Notes: generated by a model not told the origin, from the sequence alone. A DNA stretch of 64,000 nucleotides from Chlorobiota bacterium (GCA_022616535.1 JAKEEM010000051.1:1-64000), one strand, 5' to 3'; shown: positions 52,713-61,256, counted from the first letter of the stretch. Numbers and translations: made by a program.

Positions 52713-53290
52713 TTCATTAGCTCCTCTCTGAGCATTTTTCTTGCCCTGTGCAAGTGGGCTTTTGAAGTGCCGACCTCAATGTTCATCATTTCCGAAACCT
52801 CATGGTGTTTATATCCTTCGATATCATGCAGCACAAAAGCCATCCTCGCCTGTTGAGGCAGTTTTTTAAGCGCCCGTTCGATATCGATTCCCGAATCATA
52901 ATGATGCTTTGATTTATGAACAGGATTTTCACGGTTCATTATTTCGTTTAGTTCCGAGATTCTCTCGGAAAATCTTTTTTCTGAGCGTTTCATCATTAAA
53001 AACTGGTTCACTGCAATCGAATGAAGCCAGCTTGAAAACTTGCTTTCAAACTGGAATGTGTTCAGCTTTTCCCATGCCCTGATGAACACTTCCTGCGTAA
53101 GCTCTTCGGCCGTGTCTGTGTTCTGCGATATCCTTAAGCATACTGCATAAATGCGTGAAACATTGTTATTATACAGCTCCTTAAATGCGTGGGAATTCCC
53201 CGCCGCCGCCTGGCGGACAAGCTCAAATTCCCTATCCGGACTTGTCGTAACCAGCTCCAGAGCTCCCCCTTCAGCTAAATTAGACCGCAT
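52709..53290 (-). CDS. ECF RNA polymerase sigma factor
   Basis: A 193-residue sigma-70 family member of the ECF type. Region 2 contains AFKELYNNNVSRIYAVCLRI and DTAEELTQEVFIRAWEKL. Region 4 contains LPQQARMAFVLHDIEGYKHHEVSEMM and SKAHLHRARKMLREEL as the -35 binding helix-turn-helix. The 4-bp overlap with the anti-sigma gene indicates a regulatory pair that senses an envelope state. Its own promoter should lie in the 137 bp up to 53427. Confidence 0.95.
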   Translation of the reverse strand: MRSNLAEGGALELVTTSPDREFELVRQAAAGNSHAFKELYNNNVSRIYAVCLRISQNTDTAEELTQEVFIRAWEKLNTFQFESKFSSWLHSIAVNQFLMMKRSEKRFSERISELNEIMNRENPVHKSKHHYDSGIDIERALKKLPQQARMAFVLHDIEGYKHHEVSEMMNIEVGTSKAHLHRARKMLREELMK

Positions 53291-53427
53291 ATTTTCTCCT
53301 AAATTACATAATTATGATGCTTTTTAACAGGAAAGGGTTTAGTTGGTTTTAGTAAATAAATTGCTATTTTTATTGAAAATAACGTTAATAATTTACACAA
53401 TTGAAAATGAATACCCTTTATGCAAGC

Positions 53428-54789
53428 TCAAATTCCCCCGATTAAATCATATTCCTTTGCTTTGGTAATTTTGACTTCGGCAAAGTCACCGATGCGGATA
53501 TAATTTGACAACCCCCTTTTATTGCTCCGCGCTTCGCTGGTCCACCTTTGATAAGGGGAAGTTGCTGCATCAACATAAACCTCATTATCAACTTCGGGCG
53601 AGTCATATTCCGTTCTGCCGATGAAATAATCGCCTTCCTTGCGGTCAAAAAGTACACGCAGAGTTTTCCCGATGAGCGACTTATTATGCTCAAGCGAAAT
53701 CTTTTTCTGGAGCTTCATAATTTCATTGGCACGCTTTTGCTTAATTTTTTGGGGAACGTCATCACTTAAATTGTAAGCGTGAGTGTTTTCTTCATGCGAG
53801 TAAGTAAACACACCAAGCCGCTCGAATTTTGAATCTTCAACCCAGCGTTTTAATTCATCAAAATGCTCATCTGTTTCGCCGGGGTATCCGCAAATCAAAG
53901 TTGTGCGGATTGCAATTCCCGGGACTTTTTCCCTTATTGTGTTTATCAAATCTATTGTCCGCTCCCTTGTCGTTCCGCGGCGCATTGATTTCAGAATATC
54001 GTCATTAATATGCTGAAGAGGCATATCAAGGTATTTGCAGATTTTGGGTTCTTCTCTCATCACTTCAAGCACATCTAATGGAAATCCCTGCGGGAATGCA
54101 TAATGCAAACGCAGCCACTCTATTCCGTCAACCTCGCAGAGCTTTTTCAGCAGCTCACTGAGAACACGTTTTTTGTAAATGTCCATTCCGTAATAAGTTA
54201 AATCCTGCGCAATGAGAATCAGCTCCTTAACTCCCTGCCTTGCCAGTGACTTTGCTTGCTTAATAAGTTCCTCCACCGGAATCGAAATATGTCCGCCTCT
54301 CATTATCGGAATCGCGCAGAACGAACACGGCCTGTCGCATCCTTCGGATACCTTGAAATATGCATAGTGCAGTGGAGTTGTTAATAATCTTTCGCCAATT
54401 AACTCGTGTTTGTAATCTGCGTTCAGAGTTTTTAGCAGCCGCGGCAAATCCCTTGTGCCGAAGTATTCATCGACATTTGGGATTTCCTTCTCAAGCTCCG
54501 GTTTGTACCTTTCACTCAGGCATCCTGTAACGTAGACTTTCTCAACAAGCCCTTTTTGCTTTGCATCAGCCCACTGAAGTATAGTGTTAATCGATTCCTG
54601 CTTGGCGTTATCGATAAATCCGCACGTGTTGATAATTACAACCGGCGCGCCTGCGGAATCATCCTCATGCGAAACAATGAAATCATTTGCGCGCAGCTGT
54701 CCCATAAGCACTTCGGAGTCGTAAATGTTCTTCGAGCAGCCGAGAGTAATTAAATTAACCCTGTTATTTTTTATTGTTTTTGTTTTCAA
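53428..54789 (-). CDS. rimO: Ribosomal protein S12 methylthiotransferase RimO
   Basis: A radical SAM enzyme that adds a methylthio group to an aspartate of ribosomal protein S12. The N-terminal UPF0004 domain begins NLITLGCSKNIYDSEVLM, the radical SAM cluster is EGCDRPCSFCAIPIMRG, and the C-terminal TRAM domain ends GDFAEVKITKAKEYDLIGG. The start is TTG at 54789. The TRAM region contains about 20 residues (ATSPYQRWTSEARSNKRG and neighbours) encoded by a palindromic repeat inserted in frame, placing it after VYVDAA and before IRIGDF. The protein should stay active if the loop is surface-exposed. Confidence 0.93.
   Translation of the reverse strand: MKTKTIKNNRVNLITLGCSKNIYDSEVLMGQLRANDFIVSHEDDSAGAPVVIINTCGFIDNAKQESINTILQWADAKQKGLVEKVYVTGCLSERYKPELEKEIPNVDEYFGTRDLPRLLKTLNADYKHELIGERLLTTPLHYAYFKVSEGCDRPCSFCAIPIMRGGHISIPVEELIKQAKSLARQGVKELILIAQDLTYYGMDIYKKRVLSELLKKLCEVDGIEWLRLHYAFPQGFPLDVLEVMREEPKICKYLDMPLQHINDDILKSMRRGTTRERTIDLINTIREKVPGIAIRTTLICGYPGETDEHFDELKRWVEDSKFERLGVFTYSHEENTHAYNLSDDVPQKIKQKRANEIMKLQKKISLEHNKSLIGKTLRVLFDRKEGDYFIGRTEYDSPEVDNEVYVDAATSPYQRWTSEARSNKRGLSNYIRIGDFAEVKITKAKEYDLIGGI
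53509..53575. repeat. In-frame palindromic repeat within rimO
   Basis: Read on the minus strand, CAACTTCCCCTTATCAAAG is followed by an AGCGAAGCGCGG centre and ends ATAAAAGGGGGTTG, so the arms pair imperfectly. It is similar to the perfect palindrome at 29754 (TCCCCCTTA/TAAGGGGGA). The insert keeps the rimO frame open. Confidence 0.7.
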
Positions 54790-55097
54790 TTGTCTGAACC
54801 GTGATTCGCCTTATGATAAAAAACATTATTGAGTCAATGTTCTTGCATATTTACCTTTATCCCTCCAATTGTCATTCCGCACTTGATGCGGAATCCATCG
54901 AAAAATGCATGAATAGATGGCTCCGCGCTGCGCTGAGCCTGCTTTGACTTCGTCGCTACTTTGTGGTCGCAGGAATGACAATCAGAGCGGGAAAATAAAC
55001 CACTAACCTAATTAAGGTTCAGACAAATATAAGGAATTTAATTGTGCTTATATCGGTTATTTTTAATAAATTTGTATTTACACTAAATATAATAACT
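54790..55097. other. Gap between rimO and pirin gene, with repeat
   Basis: 308 bp without a gene. The central 114 bp (54869-54982) is a repeat element with terminal inverted repeats ATTGTCATTCC/GGAATGACAAT. The remaining AT-rich flanks should hold promoters for rimO and the pirin gene. Confidence 0.55.
54869..54982. repeat. 114-bp element with 11-bp terminal inverted repeats
   Basis: ATTGTCATTCC at the left and GGAATGACAAT at the right are exact complements. Inside is a GCGGAATC-like hairpin (CCGCACTTGATGCGG) and a GCTCCGCGCTGCGC stretch. The outer ends match the CATTCC-type palindrome at 46914. It looks like a small non-autonomous element. Confidence 0.7.
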
Positions 55098-55841
55098 ATG
55101 CCAATTACAATATATCCGTTTGAGCAGCAGGAACCGGGTGGATTTAACGACGGCGAAATCCTCGAAAACCGCCCGATAGTTATGTCGCACAACCCCGCGC
55201 ACCTTTTGCCGTATTCAAATTTATTTTACTGGGCGCACGCATGGTCAGATAATGGCAGCACCATAGGTGAACATCCGCATAAGGCATTTGAAATTATGAC
55301 ATTTATTCTTAAAGGCACAATCGAGCATTACGATACAAAAAACAGGAAATGGATTCCGTTAAACGCGGGTGATGCACAGCTCATAAGGGCGGGAAGCGGC
55401 ATAAGCCATTCGGAAAAGCTCAACGCCGGCTCGCACGTGTTCCAGATTTGGTTTGACCCCGACGTTAGGAAAACTATGTCCGAACCCGCAAGTTATAATG
55501 ATTATTCATCGAATGATTTTCCCGTTGCAAGCGTAAACGGATTTACTGTTAAGACTTTTGTCGGTCCGGATGCACCCGTTGAAATGGAATCACCCGGTAT
55601 AAAAGCAGTTGAAATATCCTTTAAGGAAGGTCCGCATAAGCTCAGCCTGAGCAAAGACAAAATAAGCTCATTGTATTTAATCGAAGGTGAAATTAAAACG
55701 GGTGATAAGCTGATAAAGGCAAATGACTTTGCAGTTATTAAAGATGAGGACTCACTTGAATTTGAATCAAACCAAGAAGGAAAATTGTTTTTAATTGAGT
55801 CACCCGTAAAGCTTGAGTATAAAACATATGCAGAATTTTAA
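55098..55841 (+). CDS. Pirin family protein
   Basis: A bicupin of about 247 residues. The metal-binding region is HAWSDNGSTIGEHPHKAFEIMTF with H-x-H...E ligands, and a further histidine lies in AGSGISHSEKL. The track start at 55044 is a TTG-like extension; the ATG at 55098 (MPITIYPFEQQEPGG) is the conventional start. Pirins have quercetinase-like or regulatory roles, undetermined here. Confidence 0.88.
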   Translation: MPITIYPFEQQEPGGFNDGEILENRPIVMSHNPAHLLPYSNLFYWAHAWSDNGSTIGEHPHKAFEIMTFILKGTIEHYDTKNRKWIPLNAGDAQLIRAGSGISHSEKLNAGSHVFQIWFDPDVRKTMSEPASYNDYSSNDFPVASVNGFTVKTFVGPDAPVEMESPGIKAVEISFKEGPHKLSLSKDKISSLYLIEGEIKTGDKLIKANDFAVIKDEDSLEFESNQEGKLFLIESPVKLEYKTYAEF

Positions 55842-55852
55842 TTATACACCTT

Positions 55853-55905
55853 ACCCCTTCCCCTCTCCTGATAGGAGTGGGTGTCCGTGAGAACGGGGTG
55901 AGGTT
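55853..55905. repeat. CCCCTCTCCT...GGTGAGGTT repeat, third copy
   Basis: CCCCTTCCCCTCTCCTGATAG, a GGAGTGGG arm, then GAACGGGGTGAGGTTAC. The tail matches that at 18518-18527. It lies between the pirin gene and the glutathione peroxidase gene. Confidence 0.75.
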
Positions 55906-55933
55906 ACATTAATAATTTTACAGATAACACGCA

Positions 55934-56533
55934 ATGAAAACAAATTATTTCTTTTTAATGGGATTATTATATAGTATTTTAATATTTTTGGGCTGCAAGC
56001 AAATTAAAACAAGACCTGAAAATACAATGGCTTCGGAGAAGAATTCAATTTACGAATACATTCAGTCCAATCCATCGGCAAAAATAAAATCGATTGACGG
56101 TGCGGAAGTCGATTTCAGCCAGTATAAAGGGAAAAAGGTTTTAATCGTTAACGTCGCGTCTGAATGCGGCTACACGCCCCAGTATGAGGATTTGCAGAAA
56201 CTGTATGAGGCAAATAAGGATAAGCTCGTTATACTCGGTTTTCCCGCAAATAACTTTGGGGGTCAGGAACCCGGAACTAACGAGGAAATAAAATCCTTCT
56301 GCCAGAAGAACTACGGCGTAACTTTTCCGATGTTTGAAAAAATTTCCGTTACCGGTGACGAGCAGCACCCCCTCTACAAATGGCTCACAAATTCTGAGCT
56401 AAACGGCTGGAACAGCCAGGCACCTGTATGGAATTTCTGCAAATACTTAATTGATGAAACCGGCGGGCTTGTGAAATATTATTCCATGAAGGTAAAACCC
56501 TTTGATGAAGAGATTACGTCTCAGTTAAAGTAA
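55934..56533 (+). CDS. Glutathione peroxidase-like lipoprotein
   Basis: A 199-residue lipoprotein (lipobox LGC near residue 21) with a thioredoxin-fold peroxidase domain. The catalytic block is NVASECGYTPQYEDLQ (cysteine instead of selenocysteine), followed by GFPANNFGGQEPG (glutamine) and PVWNFCKYLID (tryptophan and asparagine). It reduces hydroperoxides, probably using thioredoxin-like donors, outside the cytoplasm. It is single-gene, with a 240-bp gap before the metal operon. Confidence 0.93.
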   Translation: MKTNYFFLMGLLYSILIFLGCKQIKTRPENTMASEKNSIYEYIQSNPSAKIKSIDGAEVDFSQYKGKKVLIVNVASECGYTPQYEDLQKLYEANKDKLVILGFPANNFGGQEPGTNEEIKSFCQKNYGVTFPMFEKISVTGDEQHPLYKWLTNSELNGWNSQAPVWNFCKYLIDETGGLVKYYSMKVKPFDEEITSQLK

Positions 56534-56720
56534 CTATCTGAACCATGATTTTCATGATTATATGATTATCATGATAAATCCGTCAAGGCAATCCTTTAAT
56601 CCTTTGTGTCAAAGTTCAGAGGTCTTAAATTTATCTCCACCCCAACCTAATTAAATACCTGAAATTTTAATGATTTATATTGCTCTTTTTTTAACTTCTC
56701 AAAATCCTCTTGATTTTAAT

Positions 56721-56736
56721 TTTAGGTATACCTAAA
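56721..56736. promoter_or_regulatory. Perfect palindrome TTTAGGTATACCTAAA, DtxR-type operator
   Basis: A 16-bp perfect palindrome 36 bp upstream of the dtxR start, with a further half-site-like TTAACCTAA at 56749. Its TTAGG/CCTAA halves resemble sites of iron- and manganese-responsive DtxR proteins such as the TTAGGTTAG/CTAACCTAA boxes. It very likely binds the operon's own regulator (inference). Confidence 0.75.
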
Positions 56737-56772
56737 TTTGTAATGAGATTAACCTAATTCTTTTATTTAAGT

Positions 56773-57423
56773 ATGCCATCACAGTCCATAGAAGATTATT
56801 TAAAAAACATTTATCACATTCAGGAAGAAGGCGGCAAAGCAAACACGGGTAATCTTGCTTCGATTCTTTCGGTTTCACCCGCTTCTGTAAGCGAGATGGT
56901 TACAAAGCTATCGAAGCAGGGATGGATTGAAAACGAGCCTTACCACGGCTTTAAGCTTACAGGCGAGGGCGAAAAAATTTCTATTGCTTTGATACGCAAG
57001 CACCGTTTGCTTGAAGTTTTTTTGTACCAGAACATGAATTACCAGTGGGATGAAGTCCATGCCGAAGCAGAGCGTATTGAACACGTGGTATCCGATAAAT
57101 TTATCGATAAGCTTGATGAATATCTCGGATACCCGAAGTTTGACCCGCACGGCGACCCGATTCCGGACAAGAACGGGAAAATTCCACCGACACATTACAA
57201 ATTATTAAACAGTGCTGCACCGGAAAAAGATTATACAATTGCAAAGGTTAACGATTCGTCAAGGGAAATATTAAAGTATCTTTCCAAAATCGGGTTAAAG
57301 CTTAATTCAAAAATTCACTTAAGCGAAAAAATTGAATTCGACGGCTCGGTGTTAATTACTCTGAGCGGGAAGAAACATCTCTTAAGCCAGAAAATGTCGG
57401 AAAATATTTTTGTTGTTGACTGA
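56773..57423 (+). CDS. DtxR family metalloregulator
   Basis: A 216-residue metal-dependent repressor. The N-terminal winged helix (QSIEDYLKNIYHIQEEG, then SVSPASVSEMVTKLSKQGWI as recognition helix) is followed by the dimerisation and metal-binding domain with AEAERIEHVVSD and DPHGDPIPD, and a C-terminal SH3-like FeoA part ending VLITLSGKKHLLSQKM. It should repress the downstream uptake genes when Fe2+ or Mn2+ is high. It is the first gene of the metal operon, 28 bp before the solute-binding lipoprotein gene. Confidence 0.95.
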   Translation: MPSQSIEDYLKNIYHIQEEGGKANTGNLASILSVSPASVSEMVTKLSKQGWIENEPYHGFKLTGEGEKISIALIRKHRLLEVFLYQNMNYQWDEVHAEAERIEHVVSDKFIDKLDEYLGYPKFDPHGDPIPDKNGKIPPTHYKLLNSAAPEKDYTIAKVNDSSREILKYLSKIGLKLNSKIHLSEKIEFDGSVLITLSGKKHLLSQKMSENIFVVD

Positions 57424-57443
57424 TTATTAAAATTTAATTGCTG

Positions 57444-57493
57444 AGAACCAAATGAAAAGTAAGAACCAAATGAAAAGTAAGAACCAAATGAAG
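57444..57493 (+). repeat. 18-bp tandem repeat over the solute-binding protein start
   Basis: Unit AGAACCAAATGAAAAGTA present about 2.8 times, each copy with an ATG in the same frame (57452, 57470 and 57488) and the same AGAACCAA leader. The real start is ambiguous among the three, and slippage would alter the number of possible starts. Confidence 0.85.
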
Positions 57494-58393
57494 AAAATTT
57501 TGTTAATGCTCCTGATTTATGTTTTTGCCCTTTCATTAATGAGCTGCGGCGGGAAGCAGAGTGCAGACACAAAAAAAACGGATAAAATCATAACCGTTTC
57601 TACGATTACAATCATAAACGATGTTGTAAAAAATATCGGCGGCGATAAGGTGGAAACCAGAAGCATCTGCGGTGTGGGTATCGACCCGCATACATACAAG
57701 GCAAAGCCCAATGACCCAAGAACTGTCTCCGAATCCGATGTGGTTTTCATCAACGGGTTCGGGCTTGAGCACTGGATTGAAGAAATGGTGCGAAATGCAG
57801 GCGGCAATAAGAAAGTCGTTACCGTTACCGAAGGCATAACTCCTATGACCGATGAAAAGGGCTTCGGGGACCCCGACCCGCACGCGTGGTTCAACGTTCA
57901 GTATGTTAAAACTTATGCAAATAATATTGCAAAGACGCTTATTGAAATGGATAAGAAAAACGAATCTTATTACAAGGAAAATCTTGAAAGCTATTTGAAA
58001 AAGCTCGATTCGCTTGACAATTGGGTCAAAGCCGGAATCCAGAAAATTCCCGAGCAAAAACGTGTGCTGATTACTTCTCACGATGCCTTCCGTTATTTCG
58101 GCAAGGCGTACGGACTCGAAGTAAGGGGTTTGCAGGGCATTTCAACAGAAGCTAAAGCGCAGACCGAAGACGTGAAAAATCTTGTTGACTTGATAAAGGA
58201 AAGAAAGCTAAGCTCCGTATTTATCGAAACAAGCGTTAACCCCAAGCTGCTTGAGGAGATTTCCAAGGAAACCGGCGCCAGAGTCGGCGGCACATTGTAT
58301 TCGGACTCCGTAGGCGATGAGGGGACTTTCGAAGGGACTTATATAGGAGCGGTAACGCACAATGTTAATACGATTGTAAATGCACTGAAATAA
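57488..58393 (+). CDS. Metal ABC transporter solute-binding lipoprotein
   Basis: A cluster A-I (ZnuA/TroA-like) substrate-binding protein of about 301 residues. The lipobox is ALSLMSC after the ATG at 57488 (MKKILLMLLIYVF), which I favour over the earlier repeat-encoded ATGs. The metal ligands are visible: GIDPHTYKAKPND, DPHAWFNVQ, ITSHDAFRYF and VFIETSVNP / DSVGDEG. No long histidine-rich loop is present, so manganese or iron is at least as likely as zinc. It delivers metal to the ATPase/permease pair 2.9 kb downstream. Confidence 0.93.
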   Translation: MKKILLMLLIYVFALSLMSCGGKQSADTKKTDKIITVSTITIINDVVKNIGGDKVETRSICGVGIDPHTYKAKPNDPRTVSESDVVFINGFGLEHWIEEMVRNAGGNKKVVTVTEGITPMTDEKGFGDPDPHAWFNVQYVKTYANNIAKTLIEMDKKNESYYKENLESYLKKLDSLDNWVKAGIQKIPEQKRVLITSHDAFRYFGKAYGLEVRGLQGISTEAKAQTEDVKNLVDLIKERKLSSVFIETSVNPKLLEEISKETGARVGGTLYSDSVGDEGTFEGTYIGAVTHNVNTIVNALK

Positions 58394-58408
58394 CTTGTAT
58401 TAAATAAT

Positions 58409-59644
58409 ATGAGCAAAAAATACATTTATAATTATCTTGTAATATTTTCCCTGTCGCTTGCTCTTGTGGCGGTCTTTCATTCATGTGATTTCTTTTTGAC
58501 CCCGCCTGTAGCTGATGATGAAACACTTGACGGCCCGATTGAAGGTCTTACAAGCGACCAGCTTCGGATGTTCTTCCTCGGTGATGAACAGTTTAACAAA
58601 GTTTTTTCCTTTAATGAAGGGCTTGGACCGATTTTTAACAATACCGCATGCGGAAGCTGCCACGTTGATGACGGGAAAAGTCATCCTTCTGCAAATCTGA
58701 AGAGATTCCAGAAAAATTTAGGTAATGGAACCTATGACCCGCTCACAGAACTCGGCGGCTTACAGCTTCAGGATAAGTCTATCCCAGGCTATCCTGCTGA
58801 GACCATTCCGCCTGAGGCAAACGCAATTTCCGTGCGAAGCGGACCTATCGTAGTTGGACTTGGCTTGATAGAAGCCATTTCTGATTCAACAATACTTGCG
58901 TATGCCGACCCCAACGACCAGAACAATGATGGAATTTCAGGTAAGCCGCAGCTAATAAGCGCACCTTCTTTTTTAAACCTTCCTCCGGGACCTTACGGCG
59001 GTAAATACCTTGGGAGATTTGGAAGGAAAGCGGGGGCAATAAATCTGCTTCAGCAAACAGTTGAAGCTTATCATCAGGATATTGGAATAACTACTGATTT
59101 AATCCCCTCTGAAAATTACAATCCGTTAGCGGGCGGCTATATTGATCCGGTCCCAGACCCCGAAGTTACATCAAATACAGTTCAGTTCGTAGTCTTTTAT
59201 CTGAAAACTTTGAAACCTCCAATAAGAAGAATGCAAAATGACCTCAAAGTAATAGCCGGAAATACCAAGTTTAACGAAATTGGCTGCAACAGATGCCACG
59301 TTCCTTCAATGCAGACCGGTTACAGCCCCATAAACGCTTTAAGCTATAAGCAGGTGAATTTATACTCCGATATGCTGCTCCACGATATGGGGGATGAGTT
59401 AGCTGACAATTTTATCGAAGGCAAAGCAAATGAAAGAGAATGGAGAACAACTCCGCTATGGGGACTCGGAATCATCCATAATGCAACAGGAGGAATGCCT
59501 TTTTACATGCACGATGGCAGAACCTCTGACCTGATTGAAGCAATACGGCTGCACGGCGGTGAAGCCGAAGCCATAAAACAGGCGTTCATGAACCTGGGTG
59601 AAACGGACAGGCAGAATGTAATTGCATTTTTAAAGTCACTATGA
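58409..59644 (+). CDS. Di-heme oxidoreductase-like cytochrome c
   Basis: A 411-residue exported lipoprotein-like protein (signal ends near VFHSC) with two c-type heme motifs, CGSCH near residue 87 and CNRCH near residue 294. The segment LGLGLIEAISDSTILAYAD and WGLGIIHNATGGMPFYMHDG are typical of the DHOR/DUF1111 family. Such proteins oxidise thiols or metals; in this operon a ferrous iron or manganese redox role is suggested but not shown. It overlaps the Rieske gene by 4 bp. Confidence 0.88.
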   Translation: MSKKYIYNYLVIFSLSLALVAVFHSCDFFLTPPVADDETLDGPIEGLTSDQLRMFFLGDEQFNKVFSFNEGLGPIFNNTACGSCHVDDGKSHPSANLKRFQKNLGNGTYDPLTELGGLQLQDKSIPGYPAETIPPEANAISVRSGPIVVGLGLIEAISDSTILAYADPNDQNNDGISGKPQLISAPSFLNLPPGPYGGKYLGRFGRKAGAINLLQQTVEAYHQDIGITTDLIPSENYNPLAGGYIDPVPDPEVTSNTVQFVVFYLKTLKPPIRRMQNDLKVIAGNTKFNEIGCNRCHVPSMQTGYSPINALSYKQVNLYSDMLLHDMGDELADNFIEGKANEREWRTTPLWGLGIIHNATGGMPFYMHDGRTSDLIEAIRLHGGEAEAIKQAFMNLGETDRQNVIAFLKSL

Positions 59645-60084
59645 ATATCTCACGAAAAGATTTCTTAAAGAAAACAACACTCCTATCAGGCGGATTAATT
59701 CTACTCCCTGTGATTGGGAATTTATCGGGGTGTTCTGCCAGCGCGGAATCAACGAAGGTTACTGTTTCGCCGGAGGGAATTATTAAATACAATATCGCCG
59801 GCACGCTTAAAAACCCGGGTGACGGTGAATTGCTGGAGTTAGAGAAAACCGATTCGAAGATATTGCTGATTAAAAAGCAGGGAAACAGCTTCACGGCGCT
59901 GAACTCTGTTTGCACTCATAAGGGGTGCGAGCTGGTTAAGAAAAGGGATTTTCTTGATTGCCCATGCCACGGCTCGGAATTTGATTTCAGCGGAAAAGTG
60001 ATAAAAGGTCCCGCTAGCGAGCCGCTGCAGAGCTTTAAAACTGAGTTCGACGGCAAAAATACAGTAACAATTTTCCTAAAGTAA
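59641..60084 (+). CDS. Rieske 2Fe-2S protein, exported
   Basis: A 147-residue protein with a Tat-like signal (SRKDFLKKTTLLSGGLILL) and a lipobox-like SGC. The Rieske ligands are CTHKGC and CPCHGSEF, with DLP-like GPASEPL closing the domain. It is too short for a bc1 subunit and lies beside a di-heme cytochrome, so it may be its electron-transfer partner. The 4-bp ATGA overlap with the cytochrome gene supports that pairing. Confidence 0.9.
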   Translation: MNISRKDFLKKTTLLSGGLILLPVIGNLSGCSASAESTKVTVSPEGIIKYNIAGTLKNPGDGELLELEKTDSKILLIKKQGNSFTALNSVCTHKGCELVKKRDFLDCPCHGSEFDFSGKVIKGPASEPLQSFKTEFDGKNTVTIFLK

Positions 60085-60092
60085 GTTTACAT

Positions 60093-61256
60093 ATGAAAAA
60101 AATAATTATAATACTTATAATTCAATGGATTGTATTTCAGTCTTTATACTCACAGTCTAAAGACACAGCAAAAGTTACTGACCCATTATATCAAAAACCT
60201 TTTCTGCTTAAGTTCGGCAACCTGCAGCTTGGCGGATATACTGATATGAGCTATGAGTTTGAAAGGGAAAACGGCATCACGGAAGAAGCTACATTCAAAG
60301 CCAACAGGTTTAATATTTTTGTTTACTCAAGATTTTTCAACAGGGCAACAATATTCGGGGAAATAGAATTTGAAGAAGGAGCGGAGGAAATTGCACTAGA
60401 AATAGCGCAGCTTGATTTTGAATTAACCGAAGCATTGAACCTGCGCGCCGGAATTTTACTGCCGCCGCTCGGCAGGTTTAACGTAAACCATGATTCACCC
60501 AAAAATGATTTCACGCGAAGACCGCTTGTTTCGACAGAAATTATTCCATCAACTCTCTCGGAAGTCGGCGGCGGGTTATTCGGAAATGTTTATGCGGGGA
60601 GAATGAGATTCGCTTACAATATGTATTTAACTAACGGATTTACTGACGGAATAATTTTGAATGGGCAGGGAGGTACAAGCTTCCAGGCGGGCAAACCTTC
60701 GCTCGGCGAAGATAATAATACAGCGCCCTCATACACCGGCAGGATTGGATTTATCCCTGTTCCGGGAATTGAGGCAGGGCTTTCATTCCATACAGGTGCG
60801 TATAATACGTATTCGGTTGAAGGCGTGGACATAGATGAAAAAAGAAATGAGTTAATCTTAGCGGCTGACTGGGATTTTTCCAGAAGCTTTAAATTCGGTA
60901 CTCTCAGGTTAAGCGGTGAATTTGCTTACGCAAAGATTGATATACCTGAAAACCTTGCAAGCATTTATGCAGGAAAACAGCAGGGATATTATGTAGACCT
61001 GGCATATGATTTCCTCAAGGGTTTTGTAAAAATTCTGCCAAAGTCTTACTTTACTTTTGCTCTCCGGTATGATGAAATTCATTTAAACAAAGATATCGAT
61101 GGAGATTTGACAAGGCAGTTCTCGCTTGGCTTAAACTTCAGGCCGTTTGAGGATTCGGTATTCAGGATTAATTATTCAAGAGGATGGTCTTACGACAGAA
61201 TAAATAACTTAACGCATACTGCTTTGATGACAGCTTCAATTGCAACTTATTTTTAG
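60093..61256 (+). CDS. Outer membrane porin-like protein
   Basis: A 387-residue beta-barrel protein with signal peptide (IIIILIIQWIVFQSLYS). Alternating strands run from LKFGNLQLGGYTDMSYEFER through the C-terminal aromatic end ALMTASIATYF, and LPPLGRFNVNHDSPKNDF resembles the porin type OprO/P-like constriction region. It probably carries the metal or its chelate across the outer membrane for the ABC transporter encoded next. It is 8 bp after the Rieske gene. Confidence 0.85.
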   Translation: MKKIIIILIIQWIVFQSLYSQSKDTAKVTDPLYQKPFLLKFGNLQLGGYTDMSYEFERENGITEEATFKANRFNIFVYSRFFNRATIFGEIEFEEGAEEIALEIAQLDFELTEALNLRAGILLPPLGRFNVNHDSPKNDFTRRPLVSTEIIPSTLSEVGGGLFGNVYAGRMRFAYNMYLTNGFTDGIILNGQGGTSFQAGKPSLGEDNNTAPSYTGRIGFIPVPGIEAGLSFHTGAYNTYSVEGVDIDEKRNELILAADWDFSRSFKFGTLRLSGEFAYAKIDIPENLASIYAGKQQGYYVDLAYDFLKGFVKILPKSYFTFALRYDEIHLNKDIDGDLTRQFSLGLNFRPFEDSVFRINYSRGWSYDRINNLTHTALMTASIATYF

